A stretch of 64,000 bases of DNA from Roseateles subflavus. GTDB taxonomy: Bacteria; Pseudomonadota; Gammaproteobacteria; Burkholderiales; Burkholderiaceae_C. Of the stretch, positions 19,932 to 29,732 are shown piece after piece. Position 1 is the first letter of the stretch. Every line of letters begins with the position of its first letter. A program made the position numbers and the translations under genes. The notes beneath the pieces are model-generated. The model had not been told where the DNA came from, made no database searches, and saw nothing but the letters and a program-made list of their open reading frames with translations. Location: the NCBI RefSeq assembly GCF_030285365.1, contig NZ_JASVDS010000002.1:930001-994000 (forward strand), given 5' to 3'.

Positions 19932-20213
19932 GTCCTGTTTCTCCGGAAACCTGGTTTCGTGGTGTTCCATCATAGAAGCTGATGCCCGTAGAATCGGTCG
20001 CATTCGATCGCTGGACCGCCACACCCAACCGCACGCAAGCGCCATGCAGCCGCTCCTCCTCCAAGCAGAATCCAGAAATGGTGGAGCCGCGCATGCCTTG
20101 ATTCGGGTGATGTCTGTTGCCAGTGCTGCGCCGAAGGACGCGCCGCTCGCCCCCCGCGAGCCCGCTGCGCCCGGCGTGGGAACCCCGGTTTCACAACATC
20201 ACGGAGTTTTCCC
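19932..20213. promoter_or_regulatory. Divergent ppsR/ppsA control region
   Basis: These 282 bases hold no convincing gene. A minus-strand -10-like TATGAT lies at 19969-19974, giving a ppsR leader of about 30 bases, but no clear -35 is seen. The ppsA side has a good ribosome-binding site (CACGGAG) just before its ATG. The promoter for ppsA could not be pinned down. Confidence 0.4.
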
Positions 20214-22622
20214 ATGTCCTCTCGCTTCGACGCGGCCGCCCTGGTCGTCCCGTTTGAGAATCTGAGAATGAGCGACGTCGAGGTCGTTGGCGGCAAGAAC
20301 GCCAGCCTCGGCGAAATGATCTCGCAGCTCGCCGCCTCCGGCGTGCGCGTGCCCGGCGGCTTTGCCACCACGGCCCACGCCTTCCGCGAGTTCCTGAAGT
20401 TCCAGGGCCTGGATGCCCGCATCCAGAAGCGCCTGGCCGACCTCAACACCGACGACGTCCGCGCGCTGGCCGAGGCCGGTGCCGAGATCCGCGGCTGGGT
20501 CGAGGCGCAGCCCTTCCCGGCGGACCTCGAGGCGGCCATCCGCACCTCCTTCGCCGCACTGACGGCCGACAACCTCGACGCCACCTTCGCCGTGCGCTCC
20601 TCTGCCACCGCCGAGGATCTGCCCGACGCCTCCTTCGCCGGCCAGCAGGAAACCTTCCTGAACGTGCACGGCGTCGAGGAAGTGCTGCACAAGATGAAGG
20701 AGGTCTTCGCCTCCCTCTACAACGACCGCGCCATCAGCTACCGCGTGCACAAGGGCTTCGAGCACAGCGAGGTGGCCCTGTCCGCCGGCGTGCAGCGCAT
20801 GGTCCGCTCCGACCTCGGCTCGGCCGGCGTGATGTTCACCATCGACACCGAGTCCGGCTTCAAGGACGTGGTCTTCATCACGTCGAGCTACGGCCTCGGC
20901 GAGACCGTGGTGCAGGGCGCCGTCAACCCCGACGAGTTCTACGTGCACAAGCCGGCGCTGGCCAAGGGCAAGCTCGCCGTCATCCGCCGCAACCTCGGCT
21001 CCAAGCTGATCCGCATGGAGTTCAGCACGCCTGAGGAAAAGGCCGCGACGAAGAAGCTGGTCAAGACCGTGGACACCGCCCCCGAGCAGCGCAACCGCTA
21101 CTCGCTGAACGATGACGAGGTCACCGAGCTGGCGAAGTACGCGCTGATCATCGAGCAGCACTACCAGCGTCCGATGGACATCGAGTGGGGCCGCGACGGG
21201 GTCGATGGCAAGCTCTACATCCTGCAGGCCCGCCCGGAGACGGTGAAGAGCCAGGCCGAGGGCCAGGTCGAGCACCGCTACAAGCTCAAGGGTCACAGCG
21301 TGGTGCTGGCCGAGGGCCGCGCCATCGGCCAGAAGATCGGCACCGGCCCCGTGCGCCTGGTCCACAACATCTCCGAGATGGAGCGCGTGCAGCCGGGTGA
21401 CGTCCTCGTCACCGACATGACGGACCCGAACTGGGAGCCGGTGATGAAGCGCGCCAGCGCCATCGTCACCAACCGCGGCGGCCGCACCTGCCACGCGGCC
21501 ATCATCGCCCGCGAACTGGGCATCCCGGCCGTGGTGGGCTGCGGCGACGCCACCGAGACGCTCAAGGATGGCCAGCTGGTCACCGTGGCCTGCTCGGAAG
21601 GCGACACCGGCCACATCTACGACGGCCTGCTCGAGACCGAGATCACCGAGGTGCACCGCGGCGAGATGCCGTACTGCCCGGTCAAGATCATGATGAACGT
21701 CGGCAACCCGCAGCTGGCCTTCAACTTCGCCCAGATGCCCTCCAGCGGCGTGGGCCTGGCCCGCCTCGAGTTCATCATCAACAACAACATCGGCGTCCAC
21801 CCCAAGGCCATCCTGGACTATCCGAACATCGACGCCGACCTGAAGAAGGCCGTGGAATCGGTCGCCCGGGGCCATGCCTCGCCGCGCGCCTTCTACGTGG
21901 ACAAGCTGGCCGAGGGCATCGCCACCATCGCCGCGGCCTTCTTCCCGCGCCCGGTGATCGTGCGTCTGTCCGACTTCAAGAGCAACGAGTACCGCAAGCT
22001 GATCGGTGGCTCGCGCTACGAGCCGGACGAAGAGAACCCGATGCTGGGCTTCCGTGGCGCGTCGCGCTACATCAGCGGCGAGTTCTCCGACGCCTTCGCC
22101 ATGGAGTGCGAGGCCCTCAAGCGCGTGCGCAACGACATGGGCCTGACCAATGTCGAGATCATGGTGCCCTTCGTGCGTACCGTCCGCCAGGCCGAGCGCG
22201 TGGTGGAAATGCTCGCCGAGCGCGGCCTGAAGCGCGCTGCCGCGGGCGGGACCGATGGTCTGCGCCTGATCATGATGTGCGAGGTGCCCAGCAACGCCAT
22301 CCTGGCCGAGCAGTTCCTCGAGCACTTCGACGGCATGTCCATCGGCTCGAACGACCTGACCCAGCTCACCCTGGGCCTGGACCGCGACTCCGGCCTGGAG
22401 CTGCTGGCCGGCGACTTCGACGAGCGCGACTCCGCCGTGAAGGCCCTGATCTCCCGCGCCATCACGGCCTGCCGTGCCACGGGCAAGTACATCGGCATCT
22501 GCGGCCAGGGCCCCAGCGACCACCCGGACTTCGCGGACTGGCTGGCGCAGGAGGGCATCGTGTCGATGTCCCTGAACCCCGACAGCGTCATCGACACCTG
22601 GCAACGTCTGGCGAAACGTTGA
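20214..22622 (+). CDS. ppsA: Phosphoenolpyruvate synthase
   Basis: This 802-residue enzyme converts pyruvate and ATP to PEP, AMP and phosphate for gluconeogenesis. The ATP-grasp domain starts with [20 protein letters not shown]. The swivelling domain has the phospho-histidine motif [20 protein letters not shown], with the threonine two residues before the histidine as the PpsR target. The C-terminal PEP-binding barrel contains [16 protein letters not shown] and the reactive cysteine in [13 protein letters not shown]. It is full length. Divergent ppsR provides its control. Confidence 0.98.
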   Translation: MSSRFDAAALVVPFENLRMSDVEVVGGKNASLGEMISQLAASGVRVPGGFATTAHAFREFLKFQGLDARIQKRLADLNTDDVRALAEAGAEIRGWVEAQPFPADLEAAIRTSFAALTADNLDATFAVRSSATAEDLPDASFAGQQETFLNVHGVEEVLHKMKEVFASLYNDRAISYRVHKGFEHSEVALSAGVQRMVRSDLGSAGVMFTIDTESGFKDVVFITSSYGLGETVVQGAVNPDEFYVHKPALAKGKLAVIRRNLGSKLIRMEFSTPEEKAATKKLVKTVDTAPEQRNRYSLNDDEVTELAKYALIIEQHYQRPMDIEWGRDGVDGKLYILQARPETVKSQAEGQVEHRYKLKGHSVVLAEGRAIGQKIGTGPVRLVHNISEMERVQPGDVLVTDMTDPNWEPVMKRASAIVTNRGGRTCHAAIIARELGIPAVVGCGDATETLKDGQLVTVACSEGDTGHIYDGLLETEITEVHRGEMPYCPVKIMMNVGNPQLAFNFAQMPSSGVGLARLEFIINNNIGVHPKAILDYPNIDADLKKAVESVARGHASPRAFYVDKLAEGIATIAAAFFPRPVIVRLSDFKSNEYRKLIGGSRYEPDEENPMLGFRGASRYISGEFSDAFAMECEALKRVRNDMGLTNVEIMVPFVRTVRQAERVVEMLAERGLKRAAAGGTDGLRLIMMCEVPSNAILAEQFLEHFDGMSIGSNDLTQLTLGLDRDSGLELLAGDFDERDSAVKALISRAITACRATGKYIGICGQGPSDHPDFADWLAQEGIVSMSLNPDSVIDTWQRLAKR

Positions 22623-22661
22623 CCCCCCCCCTACCGGCTTCGCCGGCCCCCCCAGGGGGGC

Positions 22662-22698
22662 GAGCCTCTAGGGCCGGCAAAGCCGGACCCTGAGGCTC
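22662..22698. repeat. Long imperfect inverted repeat downstream of ppsA
   Basis: Two 17-base arms (GAGCCTCTAGGGCCGGC and GCCGGACCCTGAGGCTC) with a 3-base loop form a strong hairpin. It is preceded by CCGGCTTCGCCGG and a C-run/G-run pair at about 22623-22660. Several blocks (GGCTT.GCCGG, GGGGGGC..GAG) resemble those in the repeat at 18.9-19.1 kb. It may terminate ppsA transcripts but has no T-run. Confidence 0.6.
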
Positions 22699-22826
22699 CT
22701 GTGAGGGCGCGACGCCTGCGGCTTGCGCGTCCCGTTGCAGGGCCGGGCGTGTGGTTTGATCGTTGCCGGGTCCTGCCGGGTTGATCTTGATGCGGCCGCC
22801 GGCCGCGTTCGCGCATCATTGCTGCC

Positions 22827-24896
22827 ATGCCCTCGCGCCCCTTGCTGCCCCGCCTGAACCGCATCTACGCGGGATTCACGCTGGGCTTCGTGCTGTTCGT
22901 GGCCCTGCTGGCGCTGCTGGAGCAGTGGGGCATGCCCAAGAGCTGGATCGGCTTCAGCTTCCTGGCGGTGACGGTGCTGGTCTACGCCGGCATCGGCATC
23001 ATCTCGCGCACCACGGACCCGGAGGAGTACTTCGTGGCCGGGCGGCGCGTGCCGGCCTTCTACAACGGCATGGCCGCCGGCGCGGACTGGATGAGCGCCG
23101 CTTCCTTCATCGGCATGGCGGGCACGCTGTACCTCAGCGGCTACGGCGGCCTGGCCTTCGTGCTGGGATGGACGGGCGGCTTCTGCCTGGTGGCGCTGCT
23201 GCTGGCGCCCTACCTGCGGCGGCTGGGGCAGTTCACGATTCCCGACTTCATGGGCCAGCGCTACGACAGCCAGTGGGTGCGGCTCTTCGGAGCCGCCGCG
23301 GCCATCGTGATCTCCTTCATCTACGTCGTGGCCCAGATCTACGGCGTGGGGCTCATTACCACGCGTCTCACGGGCCTGACCTTCGAGATCGGGGTCTTCG
23401 TGGGGCTCGGCGGCGTGCTCGTGTGCTCCTTCCTCGGGGGCATGCGTGCCGTGACCTGGACGCAGGTGGCGCAGTACATCGTCCTGATCCTGGCCTACCT
23501 CGTGCCGGTGGTCTGGCTCTCGGTGAAGCAGACCGGCGTGCCGCTGCCGCAGGCGGTCTACGGCTACCAGGTGCAGCGCATCACCGAGCGTGAGCGCGAG
23601 CTGGTGCAGGACCCGCGCGAGATCACCGTGCGGGAGTTCTTCGCCAACCGGGCGCGGGACTACGAACGCAAGCTGCAGGACCCCGAGCAGGCGCTGGCCC
23701 GGGAGCGGGCCGAGGCCTCACGCCGCATCGCCGAGCTCAAGGCCCGCGAGGCCACGCTGGCGCAGGTCCAGCAGGCCGAGAAGCAGCGGGCCGCGCTGCC
23801 CAAGACCCCGGCCGAGGCCACCGAGCGGTGGACGCGCGCCCGCCAGCAGGACGAGCAGCTGGCGCTCCCGCTGGCCGGCATGCCGCCTCACGCGCAGCCC
23901 TTCGCGGGGCAGCCCGAGGGAACGCTGGACGAACGCGAGACCTTCGACCGCTCCCGGCGCAACTTCCTCGCCCTGGTCTTCTGCCTGGCGGTGGGCACGG
24001 CCGGCCTGCCGCACATCCTGATCCGCTATCACACGACCGCCACGGTGCGCGAGGCGCGCTATTCCGTGGCCTGGTCGCTCTTCTTCATCGCGCTGCTGTA
24101 CTTCACGGCGCCGGCCCTGGCCGTGATGGTCAAGTACGAGATCTTCAACGGCCTCGTCGGCACGCCCATCGCCGAGCTGCCCGGCTGGATCGGGCAGTGG
24201 ATGCGCGTGGATCCGGGGCTGCTGTCCATCTCCGACATCAACGGCGATGGCATCCTGCAGCTGGCCGAACTGCGCATCGGGGGGGACATCATCATGCTGG
24301 CCACCCCCGAGCTGGCGGGGCTGCCCTACGTGATCTCGGGCATGGTGGCGGCGGGCGGGCTCGCCGCGGCGCTGTCGACGGCGGACGGGCTGCTGTTGAC
24401 CATCTCCAGCGCGCTCACGCACGACGTCTACTACCGCGGCGTGAACCCCCGCGCCTCGGCCACGCGCCGCGTGACGCTGTCCAAGGCCCTGCTGCTGGCG
24501 ACGGCCCTCAGCGCGGCAGCCATCGCCTCGCAGAAGCCGGCGGACATCCTCTTCATGGTCGCCGCGGCGTTCTCGCTGGCCGGTGCGACCCTGGTGCCGC
24601 CGCTCGTGCTGGGCATCTTCTGGGGGCGCGCCAACAAGCAGGGCGCCCTGGCCGGCATGCTGACCGGCCTGTGCGTGACGGTCTACTACATGGTCCATGC
24701 CAGCACCATGCTGCGCCTGAGCCTCGGGGTGCCCGGGCCGGCCGAGACCTGGTGGGGCATCCAGCCCATCTCCGCGGGGGTGTTCGGCATTCCCGCCGGC
24801 GCGCTGGCCATGGTGCTGGTGAGCTGGCTGACGCCGCCGCCGAGCCAGGAGGTGCGGGAGCGCATCGCGCGGCTGCACCGGCCGCCGCAGCCCTGA
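22827..24896 (+). CDS. Sodium:solute symporter, VC_2705-like subfamily, with cytoplasmic insert and EF-hand-like loop
   Basis: This 689-residue inner-membrane transporter belongs to the SSS family, with features such as [34 protein letters not shown] and [20 protein letters not shown]. It resembles ActP-type and VC_2705 large symporters that take up small organic acids with sodium. Residues about 250-378 form a long charged, probably coiled-coil insert between transmembrane segments. Residues 470-481 ([12 protein letters not shown]) fit the calcium-binding EF-hand loop D-x-N-x-D-G-I-x-Q-x-x-E. No small DUF4212 partner is adjacent. The substrate is unknown. Confidence 0.88.
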   Translation: MPSRPLLPRLNRIYAGFTLGFVLFVALLALLEQWGMPKSWIGFSFLAVTVLVYAGIGIISRTTDPEEYFVAGRRVPAFYNGMAAGADWMSAASFIGMAGTLYLSGYGGLAFVLGWTGGFCLVALLLAPYLRRLGQFTIPDFMGQRYDSQWVRLFGAAAAIVISFIYVVAQIYGVGLITTRLTGLTFEIGVFVGLGGVLVCSFLGGMRAVTWTQVAQYIVLILAYLVPVVWLSVKQTGVPLPQAVYGYQVQRITERERELVQDPREITVREFFANRARDYERKLQDPEQALARERAEASRRIAELKAREATLAQVQQAEKQRAALPKTPAEATERWTRARQQDEQLALPLAGMPPHAQPFAGQPEGTLDERETFDRSRRNFLALVFCLAVGTAGLPHILIRYHTTATVREARYSVAWSLFFIALLYFTAPALAVMVKYEIFNGLVGTPIAELPGWIGQWMRVDPGLLSISDINGDGILQLAELRIGGDIIMLATPELAGLPYVISGMVAAGGLAAALSTADGLLLTISSALTHDVYYRGVNPRASATRRVTLSKALLLATALSAAAIASQKPADILFMVAAAFSLAGATLVPPLVLGIFWGRANKQGALAGMLTGLCVTVYYMVHASTMLRLSLGVPGPAETWWGIQPISAGVFGIPAGALAMVLVSWLTPPPSQEVRERIARLHRPPQP

Positions 24897-25012
24897 GCGC
24901 GCGGCGCCGGGGTGGCGACCCAGCGGGGACGGCCGCCGGCCATCTGCGCAGGCCTCGCAGGGCCTGCGGCGACCCAGCGCCGGGCCTTGTTCAGCTAAAA
25001 CGTCATGCCGCA

Positions 25013-25042
25013 TTGCGTTGTGCCGGATTGGTGGGCTACAAT
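25013..25042 (+). promoter_or_regulatory. Sigma-70 promoter for rpsF-priB-rpsR-rplI
   Basis: TTGCGT (25013-25018) and TACAAT (25037-25042) are spaced by 18 bases, giving a leader of about 95 bases before rpsF. The leader (GCGGGCTTTCC through CACAAGGAG) could hold the S6:S18 autoregulatory RNA known in other bacteria, but I could not confirm the motif. Confidence 0.65.
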
Positions 25043-25143
25043 CGCGGGCTTTCCCTTGCCGGACCCAGAGAAGACGCTGGGGTTCGGCTTCCTCAGCCAG
25101 GCTGTCATCTCGAGAGCCGGGCTGGAATCCACAAGGAGTGTTT

Positions 25144-25500
25144 ATGCGTCACTACGAGATCGTTCTGCTGATCCATCCGGATCAAAGCGAACAGGTTCCG
25201 GCCATGCTGGAACGTTACAAGGGCCTGATCACCACCGGTGGTGGCGTGGTTCACCGCGTCGAAGATTGGGGCCGCCGTCAACTGGCGTACCTGATCCAGA
25301 AGCTGGCCAAGGCGCACTACCTGTGCCTGAACATCGAATGCAGCAAGGAAACCCTGGCTGAGCTCGAGACCGGCTTCCGCTTCAACGACGCCGTGCTGCG
25401 CCACATGACCGTGGTCAAGAGCAAGGCCGAGACCGCTCCCTCCGTCATGATGAAGGCGGTCGAGCGCGAGGAAGCCCGCAAGGCTCCTCAGGAAGCCTAA
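25144..25500 (+). CDS. rpsF: 30S ribosomal protein S6
   Basis: This 118-residue protein begins [20 protein letters not shown] and shows the S6 core [17 protein letters not shown]. It pairs with S18 on the 30S platform. The ATG at 25144 has an excellent AAGGAG. It heads an operon with priB, rpsR and rplI. Confidence 0.98.
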   Translation: MRHYEIVLLIHPDQSEQVPAMLERYKGLITTGGGVVHRVEDWGRRQLAYLIQKLAKAHYLCLNIECSKETLAELETGFRFNDAVLRHMTVVKSKAETAPSVMMKAVEREEARKAPQEA

Positions 25501-25536
25501 GCCCCAGGTTCTGTCGCGAGCCGTACCGCGCTTTCA

Positions 25537-25857
25537 GTGAATCAACTGGTTCTCACCGCGCAGGTACAGGAAGTCGGTCTGATCCGTTACACCCCCGCCG
25601 GCATGCCCGCCCTGGATTTCAGCCTCAAGGCCGAATCCGAGGTTCAGGAAGCCGGAAGGCCCCGCAAAGTCTCCCTGGAGATCCGGGCCGTGGTGATCGG
25701 AGAGATCGTCAAGCGCATCCAGACGCTCGGCATCGGAGGCCAAGCCCGCTTCAGCGGCTTCCTCAGCGCCCAGCGCAACGGCCGTGGAACGATGTTCCAT
25801 GTCACCGCCCTGGATCAGCTCGCAGCGCCTGATTCGTTATCCGGATTGAAAAGTTAA
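25537..25857 (+). CDS. priB: Primosomal replication protein PriB
   Basis: This 106-residue single-domain OB-fold protein binds single-stranded DNA and PriA during replication restart. It starts with GTG ([20 protein letters not shown]), the usual PriB N-terminus, and keeps the core [17 protein letters not shown]. It sits between rpsF and rpsR, the gene order that identifies PriB in betaproteobacteria and enterics. Confidence 0.93.
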   Translation: MNQLVLTAQVQEVGLIRYTPAGMPALDFSLKAESEVQEAGRPRKVSLEIRAVVIGEIVKRIQTLGIGGQARFSGFLSAQRNGRGTMFHVTALDQLAAPDSLSGLKS

Positions 25858-25868
25858 GAGGTCACACT

Positions 25869-26159
25869 ATGCCCCCAGCACGTGGTAAGGGTCGGTTCTC
25901 CAAGGACCGCAAGCCCAAGCGCAACCAACAATCGCTGCTGTTCCGTCGCAAGCGTTTCTGCCGCTTCACCGTCGCCGGTGTCGAGCAGATCGACTACAAG
26001 GACGTGGACACCCTGCGCGACTTCGTCGCCGAAAACGGCAAGATCACGCCCGCTCGCCTGACCGGCACGCGCGCGTTCTTCCAGCGTCAGCTGACCGTCG
26101 CCATCAAGCGCGCCCGTTTCCTGGCTCTGCTGCCCTACAGCGACCAGCACAAGGTTTGA
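25869..26159 (+). CDS. rpsR: 30S ribosomal protein S18
   Basis: This 96-residue basic protein carries the S18 signature region [20 protein letters not shown] followed by [20 protein letters not shown]. It forms a heterodimer with S6. An N-terminal extension ([20 protein letters not shown]) is rich in Lys and Arg, as in other betaproteobacteria. The gap to priB is 11 bases. Confidence 0.98.
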   Translation: MPPARGKGRFSKDRKPKRNQQSLLFRRKRFCRFTVAGVEQIDYKDVDTLRDFVAENGKITPARLTGTRAFFQRQLTVAIKRARFLALLPYSDQHKV

Positions 26160-26173
26160 GGAGTTAAGACACC

Positions 26174-26626
26174 ATGCAAGTGATCCTGCTTGAAAAGGTG
26201 GCCAACCTCGGCAACCTGGGTGACATCGTCAAGGTCAAGGACGGCTACGCCCGCAACTTCCTGATCCCGACCCGCCAGGCACGTCGTGCCACCGAGGCCG
26301 CGATCAAGGAATTCGAAGCCAAGCGCGCTGAACTGGAAAAGGCTGCCGCTGAGAAGCTGGCCGCTGCCCAGGCCCTGGGCGAAAGCCTGACCGGCAAGAC
26401 CATCCGTATCGCCCAGAAGGCGGGCGTGGATGGCCGTCTGTTCGGTTCGGTGACCAACGCCGACGTCGCTGAAGCCCTGAACAAGAACGGCTTCGCCGTG
26501 ATCAAGGCTCAAGTGCGTATGCCGCATGGCCCGCTGAAGGCCGTGGGCGAGTTCCCCGTGAACGTCGCTGCCCACACCGACGTGGTCGTCGAGATCACCG
26601 TCCAGGTGGTGGCCGAGGCCGAGTAA
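26174..26626 (+). CDS. rplI: 50S ribosomal protein L9
   Basis: At 150 residues it has the usual length. The N-terminal rRNA-binding domain [20 protein letters not shown] and [13 protein letters not shown] is followed by the long connecting helix (residues about 40-75) and a C-terminal domain. It ends the rpsF operon and is followed by a strong terminator. Confidence 0.98.
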   Translation: MQVILLEKVANLGNLGDIVKVKDGYARNFLIPTRQARRATEAAIKEFEAKRAELEKAAAEKLAAAQALGESLTGKTIRIAQKAGVDGRLFGSVTNADVAEALNKNGFAVIKAQVRMPHGPLKAVGEFPVNVAAHTDVVVEITVQVVAEAE

Positions 26627-26678
26627 GCCTTCGCCAAATCCTGATTGCGCAGTGCCCTGGGTACTGCGCACAATCAGC

Positions 26679-26711
26679 AAAGCCGACAGCCTTCCTGGCC
26701 GTCGGCTTTTG
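26679..26711 (+). terminator. Intrinsic terminator after rplI
   Basis: AAAGCCGAC and GTCGGCTTT (26679-26687 and 26701-26709) pair around an inner GCC/GGC stem, then run into TTTT. A second imperfect stem, GATTGCGCAGT with ACTGCGCACAATC, lies just upstream at 26643-26674. It closes the ribosomal operon. Confidence 0.85.
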
Positions 26712-26751
26712 TCGTTTTCGGGGCGTGCAGTTATCCCGAACTGCCCCCACG

Positions 26752-26772
26752 TCATCCACAGACTTGTCCACA
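26752..26772 (+). promoter_or_regulatory. Two DnaA-box-like 9-mers before dnaB
   Basis: TCATCCACA (26752-26760) and TTGTCCACA (26764-26772) each differ from the DnaA box TTATCCACA at one base and share orientation, 12 bases apart start to start. A weaker TTATCCCGA lies at 26731-26739. They sit 53-73 bases before the dnaB ATG and could let DnaA adjust helicase expression. Confidence 0.5.
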
Positions 26773-26824
26773 GCCGGCTGCCGCCGGGCTGGCGGACGGG
26801 TCTGGCCAAGGACCGCGCAGTTTC

Positions 26825-28246
26825 ATGAACGCCATCGTTTCTCCGACCCCCGGCACCCCTCGCGACGACGAAGTGGCCCGCCTGCGTGTGCCGCCGCACT
26901 CCGTCGAGGCGGAGCAGAGCGTGCTGGGCGGCCTGCTGATCGACAACTCCGCCTGGGACCGCGCCGGCGACCTGCTCACCGAGACGGACTTCTACCGCTT
27001 CGAGCACAAGCAGATCTTCGGCGCGCTGGGCAAGCTCATCAATGCCGGCAAGCCGGCCGACGTGGTGACGGTCTTCGAGGAGCTCACCTCGCTGGGCAAG
27101 GCGGCCGACTGCGGCGGCCTGAAGTACCTGAACGACCTGGCGCAGAGCGTGCCGAGCGCGGCCAACCTGCGCCGCTATGCGGAGATCGTCCGTGAGCGCG
27201 CCATCCTGCGCAAGCTGGTGACCACCAGCGACGAGATCGCCACCGCCGCGCTGGCGCCCCAGGGCCGCGCCGTGACCGAGATCCTGGACGAGGCCGAGGG
27301 CAAGATCTTCCGCATCGGCGAGGAGGGCTCGCGTTCCAAGCAGGGCTTCCAGTCCATGGACCAGCTCGTGGTGCAGCTGATCGACCGCGTCAATGAGCTG
27401 GCCGAGCAGGGCGCGGAGGACGTCACCGGCGTGCGAACCGGCTTCTACGACCTCGACCGCATGACGGCGGGGCTGCAGCCGGGCGACCTCATCATCCTGG
27501 CCGCGCGGCCCTCCATGGGCAAGACGGCCTTCGCCATCAACATCGGCGAGAACGTGGCCATCAACGAAGGCCTGCCGGTCGTCATCTACTCCATGGAAAT
27601 GGGCGCCGCGCAGCTGGCCTTGCGGATGGTGGGTTCCATCGGCCGCATCGACCAGGGCCACCTGCGCACGGGCCGTCTGGCGGACGACGAATGGAGCCGC
27701 CTCTCCGAGGCGGTGGACAAGCTCGGCAAGGCGGCCATCTTCATCGACGAGAGCCCCGGCCTGTCGCCCAGCGAAGTGCGCGCCCGTGCCCGCCGGCAGG
27801 CGCGGATGTGCGGCCAGCTCGGCCTGATCATCGTCGACTACCTGCAGCTGATGAGCGGCAACGGCGGTGCGAGCGAGGAAAACCGCGCCACGGTGGTGGG
27901 TGAGATCTCGCGGGGCCTGAAGGCGCTGGCCAAGGAGCTGCGCTGCCCGGTGATCGCGCTGTCGCAGCTGAACCGAAGCGTGGAAACGCGGCCGGACAAG
28001 CGGCCGATGATGTCCGATCTGCGCGAATCGGGCGCCATCGAGCAGGATGCGGACATCATCATGTTCATCTACCGCGACGAGTACTACACCAAGGAAGAGT
28101 GCAAGGAGCCGGGCGTGGCCGAGATCATCATCGCCAAGCAGCGTAACGGCCCCGTGGGCACGGTGAAGCTGGCCTTCCAGCGCATGCACACCAAGTTCGA
28201 GAACCTGGCACCGGGCTACGTGAGCCCGGCAGGGGACGAGTACTGA
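26825..28246 (+). CDS. dnaB: Replicative DNA helicase DnaB
   Basis: This 473-residue hexameric helicase unwinds DNA at the replication fork. The N-terminal primase-interacting domain starts PHSVEAEQSVLGGLLIDN. The RecA-like domain has Walker A AARPSMGKTAFAINI and Walker B/DnaB motifs GLIIVDYLQLMSG and SQLNRSVETRPDKRPMMSDL. The ATG at 26825 gives the family N-terminus. The longer open frame upstream would run through the rplI terminator and was rejected. The ribosome-binding site is weak. Confidence 0.98.
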   Translation: MNAIVSPTPGTPRDDEVARLRVPPHSVEAEQSVLGGLLIDNSAWDRAGDLLTETDFYRFEHKQIFGALGKLINAGKPADVVTVFEELTSLGKAADCGGLKYLNDLAQSVPSAANLRRYAEIVRERAILRKLVTTSDEIATAALAPQGRAVTEILDEAEGKIFRIGEEGSRSKQGFQSMDQLVVQLIDRVNELAEQGAEDVTGVRTGFYDLDRMTAGLQPGDLIILAARPSMGKTAFAINIGENVAINEGLPVVIYSMEMGAAQLALRMVGSIGRIDQGHLRTGRLADDEWSRLSEAVDKLGKAAIFIDESPGLSPSEVRARARRQARMCGQLGLIIVDYLQLMSGNGGASEENRATVVGEISRGLKALAKELRCPVIALSQLNRSVETRPDKRPMMSDLRESGAIEQDADIIMFIYRDEYYTKEECKEPGVAEIIIAKQRNGPVGTVKLAFQRMHTKFENLAPGYVSPAGDEY

Positions 28247-28285
28247 TCGATGGATCCGGCCCCCTGTGGGCCCGGCACGGTCAAG

Positions 28286-28319
28286 CCCGGCGATCCGCAC
28301 TCGCGGCGCCGGGTTTTTT
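28286..28319 (+). terminator. Intrinsic terminator after dnaB
   Basis: CCCGGCG (28286-28292) and CGCCGGG (28307-28313), with an inner CCGC/GCGG stem, are followed by six T residues (28314-28319). This also argues against the radical SAM gene starting at upstream in-frame codons. Confidence 0.9.
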
Positions 28320-28434
28320 AACGTCCTGCGGGGGAGGGCGGGCGGGGTGGTGACGGCCCGCCAAGGGGGCATGGGCGGTTCAGCGGCGAAGGGCATGCGG
28401 CGCACCGGGTCATTCGTTTGCGCTGCCTTGGGTA

Positions 28435-28450
28435 CTGTACGAAAATACAG
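28435..28450 (+). promoter_or_regulatory. LexA (SOS) box overlapping the promoter/start of the radical SAM gene
   Basis: CTGTACGAAAATACAG has both LexA half-sites intact (CTGT-N8-ACAG). The flanks extend the match to TACTGT..ACAGCA, like the E. coli consensus TACTGT(AT)4ACAGTA. It ends one base before the ATG at 28452, so bound LexA would block initiation. An A-rich centre is typical. No other gene is close enough to be its target. Confidence 0.72.
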
Positions 28451-28451
28451 C

Positions 28452-29660
28452 ATGCCTGACGCGCTGACCCCGCCCGATACCGGCCCCTTTGCAGACCGCG
28501 AAGAAGCCGTGCCGCTGCCATGGCCGCAGGCCATCAAGGGCCGGGGCAGCGCCTGGTCCATTGCGCACCGCTTCGCGCATGAGCAGCGAGAGGTCTACGA
28601 CGACGGCTGGGGCAGCCTCGACCAGCAGGTGCAGGAAGAGACGCTGCCCCCCGAGACACAGGTGGTGGAGGAGCACGTCCGCAGCATCCTGAGCCGCAAC
28701 CAGTCGCCGGACATCGTCTTCGACCTCTCCATCAACCCCTACCGCGGCTGCGAGCACGGCTGCATCTACTGCTTTGCCCGCCCCACCCACAGCTACCTGA
28801 ACCTGTCACCGGGGCTCGACTTCGAGACGCGCCTCGTGGCCAAGGTGAACGCGGCCGAGCGCCTGGCCGCCGAGCTCTCGCGCCCGCGCTACGAGCCGCG
28901 CCTGCTGTGCATCGGCACGGCCACGGACGCCTACCAGCCCATCGAGCGCCGGCTGGGCATCACGCGGCAGCTCATTGACGTGCTGGCGGCGCACCGCCAT
29001 CCCTTCTCGCTCGTCACCAAATCGTCCGGCGTGGAGCGGGACCTCGACCTCATCGCCCCGATGGCGGCCCAGGGCATGGCCGCGGTCTACGTCTCCATCA
29101 CGACGCTGGACCCGGCGCTGGCACGCATCCTGGAGCCGCGGGCCGCGGCCCCGCACCGGCGACTGCAGACGCTGCGGGCGCTGGCCGAGGCCGGCGTACC
29201 CGCGGGGGTGAGCGTGTCGCCGCTGATCCCCTTCATCAACGAGCCCGAGCTGGAACGCATCCTTGAGCAGGCGGCCGAGGCAGGGGCGCGATCCGCCTTC
29301 AGCATTCCGCTGCGCCTGCCCTGGGAGGTCAGCCCCTTGTTCCAGGACTGGCTGGTGCAGCACTTTCCCGACCGCGCGGCGCGCGTCATGGCCCGGGTGC
29401 ATGACCTGCGCGGCGGTCGGGACAACGATCCCCGCTTCGGCAGCCGCATGCAGGGGGAAGGGCTGTGGGCCGAGCTCCTGCAGCAGCGCATGCGCAAGGC
29501 CTGCGCACGCCTGGGGCTCAACCGCGAGCGCACGCCGCTGGACCTCACACGCTTCATGTTGCCCGTCCGCCCGGGGGGTGGGCGAGGCACTGGTGCGGGT
29601 GCTGGTGGTAGTGGCGCTGGTGGTAGTGGCGCTGGTGGTGCTCAGGGTGAGCTGTTCTAG
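28452..29660 (+). CDS. PA0069-family radical SAM protein (SplB-related)
   Basis: This 402-residue protein has the radical SAM cluster motif CEHGCIYCF (CxxxCxxC) within INPYRGCEHGCIYCFARPTH, the hallmark of the SplB-like PA0069 group. These proteins resemble spore photoproduct lyase, a radical DNA-repair enzyme, but the group's reaction is unknown. The ATG at 28452 lacks a ribosome-binding site and lies two bases after the LexA box, so the message may be nearly leaderless. The C-terminus ends in a low-complexity run of GAGGS-type repeats just before GELF, absent from the conserved fold. Confidence 0.85.
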   Translation: MPDALTPPDTGPFADREEAVPLPWPQAIKGRGSAWSIAHRFAHEQREVYDDGWGSLDQQVQEETLPPETQVVEEHVRSILSRNQSPDIVFDLSINPYRGCEHGCIYCFARPTHSYLNLSPGLDFETRLVAKVNAAERLAAELSRPRYEPRLLCIGTATDAYQPIERRLGITRQLIDVLAAHRHPFSLVTKSSGVERDLDLIAPMAAQGMAAVYVSITTLDPALARILEPRAAAPHRRLQTLRALAEAGVPAGVSVSPLIPFINEPELERILEQAAEAGARSAFSIPLRLPWEVSPLFQDWLVQHFPDRAARVMARVHDLRGGRDNDPRFGSRMQGEGLWAELLQQRMRKACARLGLNRERTPLDLTRFMLPVRPGGGRGTGAGAGGSGAGGSGAGGAQGELF

Positions 29661-29732
29661 CAAGCGCGGAGGGGCGGCACTCGTCGCGTCCCGCGGCGTT
29701 GCGCAGGCACCGCCCAGGCCGAACGGACAGGT

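Noticed and set aside
28266-28451. Upstream extension of the radical SAM gene in frame
   Set aside because: It would run through the dnaB terminator and the LexA box, and the residues are not conserved-looking.
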